Below are positions 43,177 to 52,679 of a stretch of 64,000 nt of DNA, one piece after another. Position 1 is the first letter of the stretch. Every line of letters begins with the position of its first letter. Under the pieces are notes generated by a model. It saw only the letters and a list, made by a program, of their open reading frames with translations. It was not told where the DNA came from and ran no database searches. The position numbers and the translations under genes were made by a program. The stretch comes from Lutibacter oricola (GTDB taxonomy: Bacteria > Bacteroidota > Bacteroidia > Flavobacteriales > Flavobacteriaceae). The stretch lies in the NCBI RefSeq assembly GCF_900106565.1, contig NZ_FNNJ01000001.1, positions 620,001 to 684,000 on the forward strand. Reading direction: 5' to 3'.

Positions 43177-46002
43177 ATGAAAGTTTTAAAAATAGTTCTG
43201 CTAATACTAGTTGTGATTTCAACTCAGTTAGGAAATGCACAAGGTAAACACGAAACCCAAATTCAATATTTATCTGGAACTGACAAAGACAATCTTGTTG
43301 ATTGGGATTTTTATTGTTCGGAAGGACGAAAAAGCGGTGAATGGGTCAAAATAGGTGTTCCATCTTGTTGGGAACAGCAAGGTTTTGGAAACTACAATTA
43401 TGGAAGTGATGATGAAAAAAACAGAGCCAAAGAGTTTGGATTGTATAAGCATACTTTTAATGTGCCAAACAACTGGAAAAACAAAGACGTAAAACTTGTT
43501 TTTGAAGGTGTAATGACGGATGCTGAAGTGAAAATAAATGGAAAATTGGCAGGAGAAATTCATCAAGGTTCTTTTTATGAATTTAATTATACCATTTCAA
43601 AATTGTTGAAATACGGAAAAGAAAACCTATTAGAAGTAAAAGTAAATAAAATTTCAGCAAACGAATCTATCAATCACGCAGAGCGTGTGGCTGATTTTTG
43701 GATTTTTGGAGGAATTTATCGTCCAGTTTATTTAACTATTTCACCTAAAGACAATATTGATAGAGTTGCAATAGACGCAAAAGCAGATGGAAACATTATT
43801 TCAGATGTTTTTATAGATTCAAAAAAGGCAGATAAAGTTCAATTGTCTTTATTCGATTTAAAAGGAAAGAAACTTCAAGATATTAGAGTAGAAAATATTC
43901 AAAAAGAAATAGGAAAGTTTAAAATTTCAGGAATAGCAAACAATGTAAAAACTTGGAATCCAGAACAGCCAAACTTATATGTGTTACAATTTGATTTGTT
44001 GGATAAGAAAGGAAATATTCTTCATCAAATAAATAAACGAATTGGATTTAGAACCGTTGAAGTTTTAGAAGGTGATGGAATTTATGTAAACGGTGAACGT
44101 ATAAAATTCAAAGGTGTAAATCGTCATTCATTTCATCCAAAATCTGGACGAACAACATCAAAAGCATTAAGCATTGAGCACGCAAAAATGATGAAAGATA
44201 TGAATATGAATGCGGTTCGTATGGCTCATTATCCGCCAGATACTCATTTTTTAGAAGTATGTGATTCAATTGGGTTATTTGTTATCGATGAAATTTGCAC
44301 GTGGCACAATCCAATGCTAGACACTAAAGTTGCTCGTAAAATTGTAAAAGAAACGGTGGTTCGTGATGTAAATCATCCATCAGTTTTATTGTGGGCAAAT
44401 GGAAATGAGCAAGGTTGGAATCCTGAAGTGGATGATGATTACGCAAAATGGGATATTCAAAACAGAGAAGTAATTCACCCTTGGAGTATTTACAAAAAAA
44501 CAAATACCATACATTATAGCCATTATCACTCGTTAATTAACGATGCTTATACAAAAGATAAAATTTTATTTCCAACAGAATTTTTGCACGGATTATACGA
44601 TGGTGGTCACGGTGCAGGATTGGATGATTATTGGAATGTAATGTGGAATTTACCTTTAAGTGCTGGAGGTTTTCTTTGGGATTTTGCCGATGAAGGTATT
44701 GAGCGAACTGACCGAAATAATGAGATTGATTTACAAGGAAATAAAGCTCCTGATGGAATAGTTGGACCTTACGGTGAAAAAGAAGGAAGTTACTTCACAA
44801 TTAAAGAAATTTGGTCGCCAATCTATATCGAAAATCGTTTTATTAGAAATGATTTTAATGGAGTTTTTAGAATTGAAAACCGTTACCATTACACCAATTT
44901 AGAAGAATGTACAATGACCGCTAAATGGGTAAAGTTTGAAGCTCCAAACGAGGGATTGAAAACAACAATATTAGATGAAAATAAAGTGATGCTTCCAAGT
45001 TTAGAGCCTTTAGAAAAAGGAACTTTTAAAGTTGAAAAGCCTCAAAATTGGCAGTCTGCTGATGCGTTGCATTTAACAGCAATCGATGCTCACGGAATGG
45101 AAATTTTTACGTGGACATATCCAGTAGCTAAGCCAAAAGAAGTAAGTAACTCAAAAATTGATTATTCAACAGAAGGAAGTGTTAAAACTGAAACCACCAA
45201 TAAAATTATTAAAGTTGAAGCAAATGGAATTATGTATTCATTTTCAGAAGAGAACGGTTTGCTTACAGAAGTTAAAAAAGGAAACAAAATAATTCCATTA
45301 AATAATGGCCCAATTATTTTAAATCAGAAGGATAAAATCATTGATGTTAGTGTAAAAGAACTTGATGGTAAAACCGAAATTCAAGTAACTTTTGAAGAGA
45401 AAAAATGGATGCCAGCTTGGTCAACTATCAAAGAAAAACGTTCAGATATTATCAAATGGACCGTTCATTCTAACGGATTATTAGATTTAAAAGTTGAGTT
45501 TAAAGGATTTAGAAATTTAAAAGGATTTAGAGGAATAACGTTTTCTTTTCCAGAAGAAGAAGTTGCTGGTATGAAATGGTTGGGTGATGGCCCATACAGA
45601 GTTTGGAGAAATAGAATGAAAGGAACAAAATTTCAAGTTTGGGAAAACGATTATAACAACACCGTAACAGGAGAATCTGGTTTTGTGTATCCTGAATTTA
45701 AAGGGTTCTTTTCAAGTTTATATTGGTCAAAAGTAAAAGGAAATAACAATAACGGATTTACAGTGTATTGCAAAACGCCACACACGTATTTGCGAATGCT
45801 AACTCCGCAAGAACCAAAAGAAAATAAAAAAGGAAAAACACATCCTGAATTTCCAAAAGGTGATATTTCATTTGTAATGAATATTCCAGGAATTGGTACA
45901 AAATTTCAGTTCCCAGAAAGTACAGGTCCACAAGGAAATAAAGAACACTATTTTGGTAACGATGACAAACCTATAGTTCTTGATTTAACATTTGAATTTT
46001 AA
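43177..46002 (+). CDS. GH2 LacZ-like beta-galactosidase (tandem copy 1)
   Basis: A 941-aa exported enzyme (signal ending GNAQ). Sugar-binding domain VPSCWEQQGFGNYNYG...EFGLYKHTF, two Ig-like domains, TIM barrel with acid/base E411 in HPSVLLWANGNEQGW and nucleophile E468 in FPTEFLHGLYDGGHG, then a C-terminal beta-galactosidase small-chain-like region (MKWLGDGPYRVWRNRMKGTKFQVWENDYNN). It follows uxaC by 10 bp and has a close paralog directly downstream. Likely beta-galactosidase or beta-glucuronidase-type exo-activity on algal oligosaccharides. Confidence 0.9.
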   Translation: MKVLKIVLLILVVISTQLGNAQGKHETQIQYLSGTDKDNLVDWDFYCSEGRKSGEWVKIGVPSCWEQQGFGNYNYGSDDEKNRAKEFGLYKHTFNVPNNWKNKDVKLVFEGVMTDAEVKINGKLAGEIHQGSFYEFNYTISKLLKYGKENLLEVKVNKISANESINHAERVADFWIFGGIYRPVYLTISPKDNIDRVAIDAKADGNIISDVFIDSKKADKVQLSLFDLKGKKLQDIRVENIQKEIGKFKISGIANNVKTWNPEQPNLYVLQFDLLDKKGNILHQINKRIGFRTVEVLEGDGIYVNGERIKFKGVNRHSFHPKSGRTTSKALSIEHAKMMKDMNMNAVRMAHYPPDTHFLEVCDSIGLFVIDEICTWHNPMLDTKVARKIVKETVVRDVNHPSVLLWANGNEQGWNPEVDDDYAKWDIQNREVIHPWSIYKKTNTIHYSHYHSLINDAYTKDKILFPTEFLHGLYDGGHGAGLDDYWNVMWNLPLSAGGFLWDFADEGIERTDRNNEIDLQGNKAPDGIVGPYGEKEGSYFTIKEIWSPIYIENRFIRNDFNGVFRIENRYHYTNLEECTMTAKWVKFEAPNEGLKTTILDENKVMLPSLEPLEKGTFKVEKPQNWQSADALHLTAIDAHGMEIFTWTYPVAKPKEVSNSKIDYSTEGSVKTETTNKIIKVEANGIMYSFSEENGLLTEVKKGNKIIPLNNGPIILNQKDKIIDVSVKELDGKTEIQVTFEEKKWMPAWSTIKEKRSDIIKWTVHSNGLLDLKVEFKGFRNLKGFRGITFSFPEEEVAGMKWLGDGPYRVWRNRMKGTKFQVWENDYNNTVTGESGFVYPEFKGFFSSLYWSKVKGNNNNGFTVYCKTPHTYLRMLTPQEPKENKKGKTHPEFPKGDISFVMNIPGIGTKFQFPESTGPQGNKEHYFGNDDKPIVLDLTFEF

Positions 46003-46012
46003 TTGATAAAAA

Positions 46013-48847
46013 ATGAAATATTATAAAATATTTACACTTCTAATAGTTGCTTTTCTATTCAGTAATTCAGAAGTTGTTTTGGCTCAAAATTTAATAGAAA
46101 CTCAATATTTGTCTGGTACAGATAAAGACAATTTGGTTGAATGGGATTTTTATTGTTCAGATGGAATGAACAGTAAAAAATGGACTAAAATTGGGGTGCC
46201 TTCTTGTTGGGAGTTACAAGGTTTTGGAAATTACAATTACGGACGTGATTATAAAATACCAAAAGAGTATCACGATGAATATGGTTTATATAAACACAAA
46301 TTTATAGTTTCAAAAGCGTGGAAAAATAAAGAAGTGAAAATTGTTTTTGAAGGCGTTATGACGGATGCTGAAGTAAAAATAAACGGAAAATTAGCTGGAG
46401 AAATTCATCAAGGAGCTTTTTATGAATTCAAATATTCCATTACAAAATTATTAAAATATGGAACAGAGAATTTAGTAGAAGTGAAGGTGCACAAAATGTC
46501 ATCAAACAAATCTATTAATAGTGCTGAACGTAATACAGATTTCTGGATTTTCGGAGGAATTTACCGTCCTGTTTATTTACAAGCCTTTCCGAAAGAGCAT
46601 ATTGAACGCGTTGCTGTGGATGCTAAAGCAGATGGAACAATTAAGGCAGAGCTGTTTACAAAATCAAAAAAAGCCGTAGAAACTAAAATTGTTTTAGCGA
46701 ATGCTAAAGGAGAGAAAATAAAAGTTTTAAATGTAGAGCAATTGGCTAAAGAAAAAGGAATATGGACAGTTTCAGCCAAAGCTTCAGATATAAAATCTTG
46801 GAATCCTGAAAAACCTGTGATGTATCAATTACATTTTAGTTTATTAGATAAAAATGGGAAAAATCTTCATACTTATATTCAAAAAATAGGGTTTAGAACG
46901 GTTGAAGTTAGAGAGGGAGACGGAATTTATGTAAACAACCAACGTATTAAGTTTAAAGGTGTAAATCGTCATTCGTTTCATCCAGAATCTGGACGTACAA
47001 CTTCAAAAGCATTGAGTATTGAGCATATTAAAATGATGAAGGATATGAATATGAATGCCGTTCGTATGTCACATTATCCACCAGATGTTCACTTTTTAGA
47101 GGCTTGTGATTCTTTAGGGTTATTTGTACTTGATGAGCTTTGTACTTGGCACACACCGTATTTAGATACCAAAGTTGGAAAAAAATTGGTTAAAGAAACA
47201 GTAGTTAGAGATGTCAATCATCCATCAATTGTACTTTGGGATAATGGAAATGAAAGTGGATGGAATACTGAATTGGATAATGAATTTTCTAAATGGGATA
47301 TTCAAAATAGAGAGGTAATTCATCCGTGGGGAATTTTCAAAAAAACAAATACATTCCATTATTTACCATATCACGGACTAGCTTATGATGGTTATGTAAA
47401 AGATAAAATATCATTTCCTACTGAATTTTTACACGGATTGTATGATGGTGGTCACGGAGCCGGTTTAGATGAATATTGGAAAATAATGTGGGATTTACCA
47501 TTATCAGCTGGAGGATTTTTATGGGATTTTGCAGATGAAGCAGTTGTTAGAACAGATAAAAATAGAGCTTTAGATGCCGATGGAAATCACGCACCTGATG
47601 GTATTGTTGGTCCTTACGGAGAAAAAGAAGGAAGTTACTTTACAATTAAAGAAGTTTGGTCTCCAATTTATATTGAAGATCGTTATATAAGAGAAAATTT
47701 TAATGGTGAGTTTAGAGTTGAAAATCGCTATCACTACACAAATTTGAATGCTTGTACTATAAAAGCAAAATGGGTGAAGTTTGATGGTCCAAAAGGTTCA
47801 GCAGAAGAGCAAATAATTTCAGAAAGCAATGTAAATCTACCTTCAATAAAACCAGAGCAAAAAGGAATTTTTAAAGTTGATTTACCTCAAAATTGGACTT
47901 CAGCTGATGCATTGTATTTAACAGCTACAGATCAACACGGAATGGAAATTTTTACGTGGTCGTATCCTGTTAAGCTTCCAAAAAGTTATAATAAAGGTAA
48001 GGTAAGTTACTCTGGTAATGGAAAAATAGCAACAAAAATAAATGATTCAAAAATTGAAGTTTCAACAAAAAGTCTAGACTTGTCTTTTTCATCAAAAACG
48101 GGTTTAATTGAAAAGGTTGTTAAAAACGGAGTATTGATTCCATTATCAAATGGACCAATTATTTTAGATAGTAAAAACAAAATAGATACTGTTTATGTAA
48201 ATTCTTCCGAAGAAAAAGTAGAAGTAATAGCCTTATTTGAAGCCAACAAAAAATACTATGATTGGAAAGATAATAACGAAATGACAAGAGAATCTATTAA
48301 ATGGACAATTCATTCAAACGGTATTGTAGATTTAAATGTTGAAATAAGAAGTACACGTAAAACAAAGGGCTTTAAAGGTCTCACATTTTCATTTCCAGAA
48401 AAAGAAGTTGCAGGTATGAAATGGTTAGGTGATGGGCCGTACAGAGTTTGGCGAAATAGAATGAAAGGAACTCAATTAAAAGTTTGGGAAAACGATTATA
48501 ACAATACAATAACAGGAGAATCTGGTTATGTGTATCCAGAATTTAAAGGTTATTTCTCAAGTTTATATTGGATGCAATTACTTGGCAATAATAACAATGG
48601 TTTTAATGTATATAACCATAATGCGCATACTTTTTTACGTATGCTTACTCCAGATAAACCTTTCGAAGCATTACGAGGTTCAGATGATACAAAATGGCCT
48701 AGTGGAGATATTTCGTTTGTGAAAAATATTTCACCTATTGGATCTAAATTTAAACAAATTGGAGAAATGGGACCAACTAGTAACGAAGAAATGATTTTTG
48801 GTAACGATGATGAGCCAATTAAAATAGATTTAACCTTTGAATTTTAA
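46013..48847 (+). CDS. GH2 LacZ-like beta-galactosidase (tandem copy 2)
   Basis: A 944-aa paralog of the preceding gene, similar along its whole length, with signal ending VVLAQ. Acid/base E414 in HPSIVLWDNGNESGW, nucleophile E471 in FPTEFLHGLYDGGHG, same C-terminal WLGDGPYRVWRNRMKGT block. Differences cluster in loops (RDYKIPKEYHDEY versus SDDEKNRAKEF near residue 80; NTFHYLPYHGLAYDGY versus NTIHYSHYHSLINDAY near 450), close to the active-site entrance. This suggests division of labour rather than simple dosage. Confidence 0.9.
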   Translation: MKYYKIFTLLIVAFLFSNSEVVLAQNLIETQYLSGTDKDNLVEWDFYCSDGMNSKKWTKIGVPSCWELQGFGNYNYGRDYKIPKEYHDEYGLYKHKFIVSKAWKNKEVKIVFEGVMTDAEVKINGKLAGEIHQGAFYEFKYSITKLLKYGTENLVEVKVHKMSSNKSINSAERNTDFWIFGGIYRPVYLQAFPKEHIERVAVDAKADGTIKAELFTKSKKAVETKIVLANAKGEKIKVLNVEQLAKEKGIWTVSAKASDIKSWNPEKPVMYQLHFSLLDKNGKNLHTYIQKIGFRTVEVREGDGIYVNNQRIKFKGVNRHSFHPESGRTTSKALSIEHIKMMKDMNMNAVRMSHYPPDVHFLEACDSLGLFVLDELCTWHTPYLDTKVGKKLVKETVVRDVNHPSIVLWDNGNESGWNTELDNEFSKWDIQNREVIHPWGIFKKTNTFHYLPYHGLAYDGYVKDKISFPTEFLHGLYDGGHGAGLDEYWKIMWDLPLSAGGFLWDFADEAVVRTDKNRALDADGNHAPDGIVGPYGEKEGSYFTIKEVWSPIYIEDRYIRENFNGEFRVENRYHYTNLNACTIKAKWVKFDGPKGSAEEQIISESNVNLPSIKPEQKGIFKVDLPQNWTSADALYLTATDQHGMEIFTWSYPVKLPKSYNKGKVSYSGNGKIATKINDSKIEVSTKSLDLSFSSKTGLIEKVVKNGVLIPLSNGPIILDSKNKIDTVYVNSSEEKVEVIALFEANKKYYDWKDNNEMTRESIKWTIHSNGIVDLNVEIRSTRKTKGFKGLTFSFPEKEVAGMKWLGDGPYRVWRNRMKGTQLKVWENDYNNTITGESGYVYPEFKGYFSSLYWMQLLGNNNNGFNVYNHNAHTFLRMLTPDKPFEALRGSDDTKWPSGDISFVKNISPIGSKFKQIGEMGPTSNEEMIFGNDDEPIKIDLTFEF

Positions 48848-48855
48848 TCAATATT

Positions 48856-50157
48856 ATGAAAAAACTTATTTACATTGTTATAGCAAGTTTAGCAATATAC
48901 TCTTGCGAGCAAAAACAAGCTACGGAACAAAAAGAAGCTAAAGAAGAGACTTCAACTGAAGAATTTCCATTCTTTATTCCTTCTGAAAAACCAAACAGAC
49001 CTTTAAGTAAAGCTGTAGAAAGAAATTATGATGCTTATGAACATATTCGTCCTGAAGCTTCAGAATTATACACGCAATTTAAATACACTAAACTAAAAGG
49101 GTTTGATTATAGTGATGGTGATGGAACAATTACTCGTAGAGATCCATCAAAAGTAATTTTTGAAAACGGAAAATATTATGTTTGGTATACACATAGAAAA
49201 TCTCCGGTTAAGCCAGTTGGAATGTCAAGAGCAAAAGAAGCAACAGATGTAATTCCATCTGCAGATTGGGATTTGTCTGATATTTTTTATGCAACTTCAG
49301 AAGATGGTTTTACGTGGGAAGAACAAGGCGTTGCCGTTCCTCGTCCACCAAAACCACAACCAGGTTGGCGTTCAGTTACCACAACCGATATTTTAAAATT
49401 TAAAGGAAAATACTATTTATACTTTCAGGCTTTTATGGAAGCAAGTGGATTACGTGGTGATTTTTGTCCGGTTTCTGTAGCTTGGGCTGATTCTCCAGAT
49501 GGACCTTGGGAACATACTGGGAAAATTGTAATTCCAAACGGACCAGAAGGCTCGTGGGATCAATACTCAATTCACGATCCGTACCCATTAGTGCACGATG
49601 GAAAAATTTATTTGTATTACAAAGGAGATTTCGATAAACGCCCTGAATTTAAACCTTCAAAAATAAGAATGCAAGGTATAGCAATTGCTGAAGATCCTTT
49701 AGGTCCTTTTACCAAACATCCATTAAACCCAGTAATTAATTCTGGACACGAAACAACGTTATTTCCTTTTAAAGAAGGTGTTGCAGCCATTGTTCAACGC
49801 GATGGACAAGAACATAATACCATTCAATATGCAAAAGACTGGGTAAATTTTGACATAGCCTCAATTACAGAAATGTTACCTGTAGCAGCTGGTCCATTTG
49901 TTCCAGATGCGTTTACAGATACAAAAGATGGTAGAGGAATTACTTGGGGAATTTCGCACGTAATTAATGCAGGTGGAAATTGGAGACATACTATTTTAGT
50001 GCGTTTTGATTGCGATTTAAGTCAAGATGTAGATGATCAAAAAATGAAAGATCATTATATGAATTACAGACCAGAATATTTGTACAAACACGGATTAAAT
50101 GCGAAGCAAAAGGCACGTATAAAAAAGCAAACAGACGAACTTAAAAAACAAAAATAA
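48856..50157 (+). CDS. GH117 alpha-1,3-(3,6-anhydro)-L-galactosidase-like lipoprotein (copy 1)
   Basis: A 433-aa lipoprotein (lipobox IYSC, C17). It carries the GH117 hallmark SxAxxR helix as S51-K-A-V-E-R56 and a five-bladed propeller: TITRRD96-PSKVIFENGKYYVWYTHRK, SEDGFTWEEQGVA, WDQYSIHDPYPLVHDGKIYLYYKG (catalytic-type His region), and INSGHETTLFPF. GH117 enzymes remove 3,6-anhydro-L-galactose from the non-reducing end of neoagaro-oligosaccharides. Its stop overlaps the next start (TAATG), so it is translationally coupled to the divergent GH2. Confidence 0.9.
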   Translation: MKKLIYIVIASLAIYSCEQKQATEQKEAKEETSTEEFPFFIPSEKPNRPLSKAVERNYDAYEHIRPEASELYTQFKYTKLKGFDYSDGDGTITRRDPSKVIFENGKYYVWYTHRKSPVKPVGMSRAKEATDVIPSADWDLSDIFYATSEDGFTWEEQGVAVPRPPKPQPGWRSVTTTDILKFKGKYYLYFQAFMEASGLRGDFCPVSVAWADSPDGPWEHTGKIVIPNGPEGSWDQYSIHDPYPLVHDGKIYLYYKGDFDKRPEFKPSKIRMQGIAIAEDPLGPFTKHPLNPVINSGHETTLFPFKEGVAAIVQRDGQEHNTIQYAKDWVNFDIASITEMLPVAAGPFVPDAFTDTKDGRGITWGISHVINAGGNWRHTILVRFDCDLSQDVDDQKMKDHYMNYRPEYLYKHGLNAKQKARIKKQTDELKKQK

Positions 50158-52667
50158 TGAGGTTAATTTCAAAAATTCGATTTGTATTTGGGTTACTACT
50201 GTTGATGAGTATTTCGTTAATAGCTCAAGAGAAGAAATCGCCAAAAAGAATAGTACACGATTTAAGTGGATTCCATTGGAAAGTACAAGGAACTTTACCT
50301 GGTAGAGGTTTAGAAGAAAAATTCCCTGAAATTAGTTACGATCATATGGGAGATGCTTTGAATTGGGCACCAGCTCACGTTCCAGGAGATGTATTTACAG
50401 ATTTATGGAGAGTTGGTCGTATTGAAGATCCACATTTTGGAAGAAACAGTGTAAAGGCTAAATGGGTAAACGAATATGAGTGGTGGTATTTGAACATTTT
50501 CAATGTGCCGGAGGAAATGAAAGGTAAAACCATTGAATTGACTTTTGATGGAGTTGATTATGCTTGTGATGTTTTTGTAAACGGAAAAATGTTGGGATCG
50601 CACGAAGGAATGTTTACTTCGTTTTCTTATGATATTACAGATTTAGTAAGTTTTGAATATAAACGTAGAGGTAGAAATACTTTAGCTGTTCGTTTACATC
50701 CAGCTCCAAGGCGTTACAGTCAGGTAGCAGGAAGAAAACCTGCTTGGCACGGAGACTATTGGGTTGATGTGGTGCCAACAGGAATTTGGAAACCAGTTCG
50801 ATTAGAGGCTTTTGATGCTGCAAAAGTGAAAGATATTTACGTAAAATCTAAATTAGGAAAGAAAAATGATGCAACTTTAGATATTCAGGTTGAAATTGAT
50901 AATACTACAAGTACTGCGACATCTGTTGATATTGATATTGAAATTCAAGGAGAGAATTTCAAATCGAAAACGTATACAAAAACAATTAAAAAAACGTTAA
51001 CGGCTGGTGCAAACACATTAAAAACTTCAATAAAAATTCCAGAGGCAAAACTATGGTATCCTTGGGATTTGGGTGATCAAAATTTATATATAGCCAATGT
51101 TTCTGTAAAAAGTAATAATAAACTGTTAGATGCAGACAAGTTGTTATTTGGTGTTAGAGAGCTAAAAATGGAAATGAATCCAGGTTATACGAAAGACGAA
51201 GTAGAAAATCCGTGGACTGTTATGGTAAACGGAAAACGTCACTTTATTCGTTCAGGAACTTGGGGTGGACCACCAGATATTTTCTTTGGAAGAGCTACAA
51301 ATGATAAATATGAAGAATTTATCCGTTTGGCAAAGGCTGCAAATATGAATAACCTTCGAATTTTTGGATGGCATCCAACAGAAATTCCTTATTTCTATGA
51401 GCTGTGTAATCGTGAAGGAATTACGGTTTGGCAAGATATTTTACCAATTGCAAGTTTATCTTTGCCTAAAACAGAAGAGTTTAAAAAGGCTATTTTTTCT
51501 GAAGCTATTTCAGTAGTAAAAGATTTACGAAATCATCCGTGTATGGTTATTATTGAAGGTGGAGAAGAAATTTTAATGACAGCTTCTGATCCGTTATACA
51601 ACCTTAATTTAATGAAAGAATTAGGTAAGGTGGTTAAACCATATACCGATTTACATTATGTTCCAGTTTCACCATTAAGTGACCACATTGGTGTTGAATT
51701 AGGTTTTAAACCGAAAGAAAGTACTCACGCAAATGGATTATTTTATGGTGAAGGAAGAAAGAATATGGAACGTTTTTTTAATAGTAAAGATTTTGCAGCG
51801 GTGCCAGAATTAGCAATTTCATCGTGTCCTAATGTTGAAAGTATTAAGAAATTCATTCCAAAAGATGAATTATGGCCGCCAGGACCAAGTTGGGGACATC
51901 ATTGGACAGATTTTGATACGTTTAGAACCTTAAATTTCGATACTTTAAATACGCAGGCTACTGGAAGTATGCAAGAATTTGTAGATGCTACTCAAATTGC
52001 ACAAGGTGTTATTTTTCAATATGGTTTGGAATATTTCCGAAGAAGAAAACCAAAATCTAGTGCTATAAGTATTTGTCATTATATCACTTTTGCACCAGAT
52101 ATGAAATGGGGAATTGTTGATTATTACAAGCAACCAAAAATATCTTATGACTATGTAAAAAGAGCCTATCAACCATTATTAGTGAGTTTGGAGCACGGAA
52201 GAAGACGTTGGTTGCCAGGAGAAGATTTTATAGGTAAGTTATGGGTTGTAAACGATTTATATAAAGACTTTAAAGCTTGTAAAGCTGAAGTTGTTTTCTA
52301 TGACAATAATAAAAATGAAGTTAAAAGAGAAATTGTAACTATTGGAAATGTAGCTGAAGACAGTTCAAAAAAATATGCAACTTTAAAGTGTAAAGTTCCA
52401 GGTAAATTAGGAGACCAATTCCACGTAGAAATTGAAATGAAAGACAAATCTGGTAAAGTAGTTTCAGAAAATAACTATTTGTTATTAGTTGGTGATGAAA
52501 AAGTTGATTTACCTAGATTAAGAGAAATTGGACAAGAAGCCATTGATAAAAAAGCGAAATATGGTTCGCATAATTATTTAAGATATTTTGAAGGTTTAAA
52601 CGGTGCTCGTGGGGTAAAACAAGCAGATGAAAAGTTACCAACAGTTAAAGAGTTTGAAAAGAATTAA
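50157..52667 (+). CDS. Divergent GH2 enzyme, beta-mannosidase-like, with altered acid/base motif
   Basis: An 836-aa exported protein (signal ending ISLIAQ) of the beta-mannosidase-like branch: LSGFHWKVQGTLPG, HVPGDVFTDLWRVGRIEDPHFG, EWWYLNIFNVPEEMKGKTIELTFDGVDYACDVFVNGKMLG. The barrel position that normally reads N-E reads E470-E471 (VIIEGGEEI), so the asparagine before the acid/base is replaced by glutamate. The probable nucleophile is E551 in AAVPELAISS. It starts inside the GH117 stop (TAATG). The change may mean altered substrate recognition, or loss of normal GH2 catalysis. Confidence 0.85.
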   Translation: MRLISKIRFVFGLLLLMSISLIAQEKKSPKRIVHDLSGFHWKVQGTLPGRGLEEKFPEISYDHMGDALNWAPAHVPGDVFTDLWRVGRIEDPHFGRNSVKAKWVNEYEWWYLNIFNVPEEMKGKTIELTFDGVDYACDVFVNGKMLGSHEGMFTSFSYDITDLVSFEYKRRGRNTLAVRLHPAPRRYSQVAGRKPAWHGDYWVDVVPTGIWKPVRLEAFDAAKVKDIYVKSKLGKKNDATLDIQVEIDNTTSTATSVDIDIEIQGENFKSKTYTKTIKKTLTAGANTLKTSIKIPEAKLWYPWDLGDQNLYIANVSVKSNNKLLDADKLLFGVRELKMEMNPGYTKDEVENPWTVMVNGKRHFIRSGTWGGPPDIFFGRATNDKYEEFIRLAKAANMNNLRIFGWHPTEIPYFYELCNREGITVWQDILPIASLSLPKTEEFKKAIFSEAISVVKDLRNHPCMVIIEGGEEILMTASDPLYNLNLMKELGKVVKPYTDLHYVPVSPLSDHIGVELGFKPKESTHANGLFYGEGRKNMERFFNSKDFAAVPELAISSCPNVESIKKFIPKDELWPPGPSWGHHWTDFDTFRTLNFDTLNTQATGSMQEFVDATQIAQGVIFQYGLEYFRRRKPKSSAISICHYITFAPDMKWGIVDYYKQPKISYDYVKRAYQPLLVSLEHGRRRWLPGEDFIGKLWVVNDLYKDFKACKAEVVFYDNNKNEVKREIVTIGNVAEDSSKKYATLKCKVPGKLGDQFHVEIEMKDKSGKVVSENNYLLLVGDEKVDLPRLREIGQEAIDKKAKYGSHNYLRYFEGLNGARGVKQADEKLPTVKEFEKN

Positions 52668-52679
52668 AAAGAAAAAAGA

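Noticed and set aside
48528-48722. Alternative-frame open stretch inside GH2 copy 2
   Set aside because: It is a shadow of the strongly conserved C-terminal GH2 domain in the main frame.
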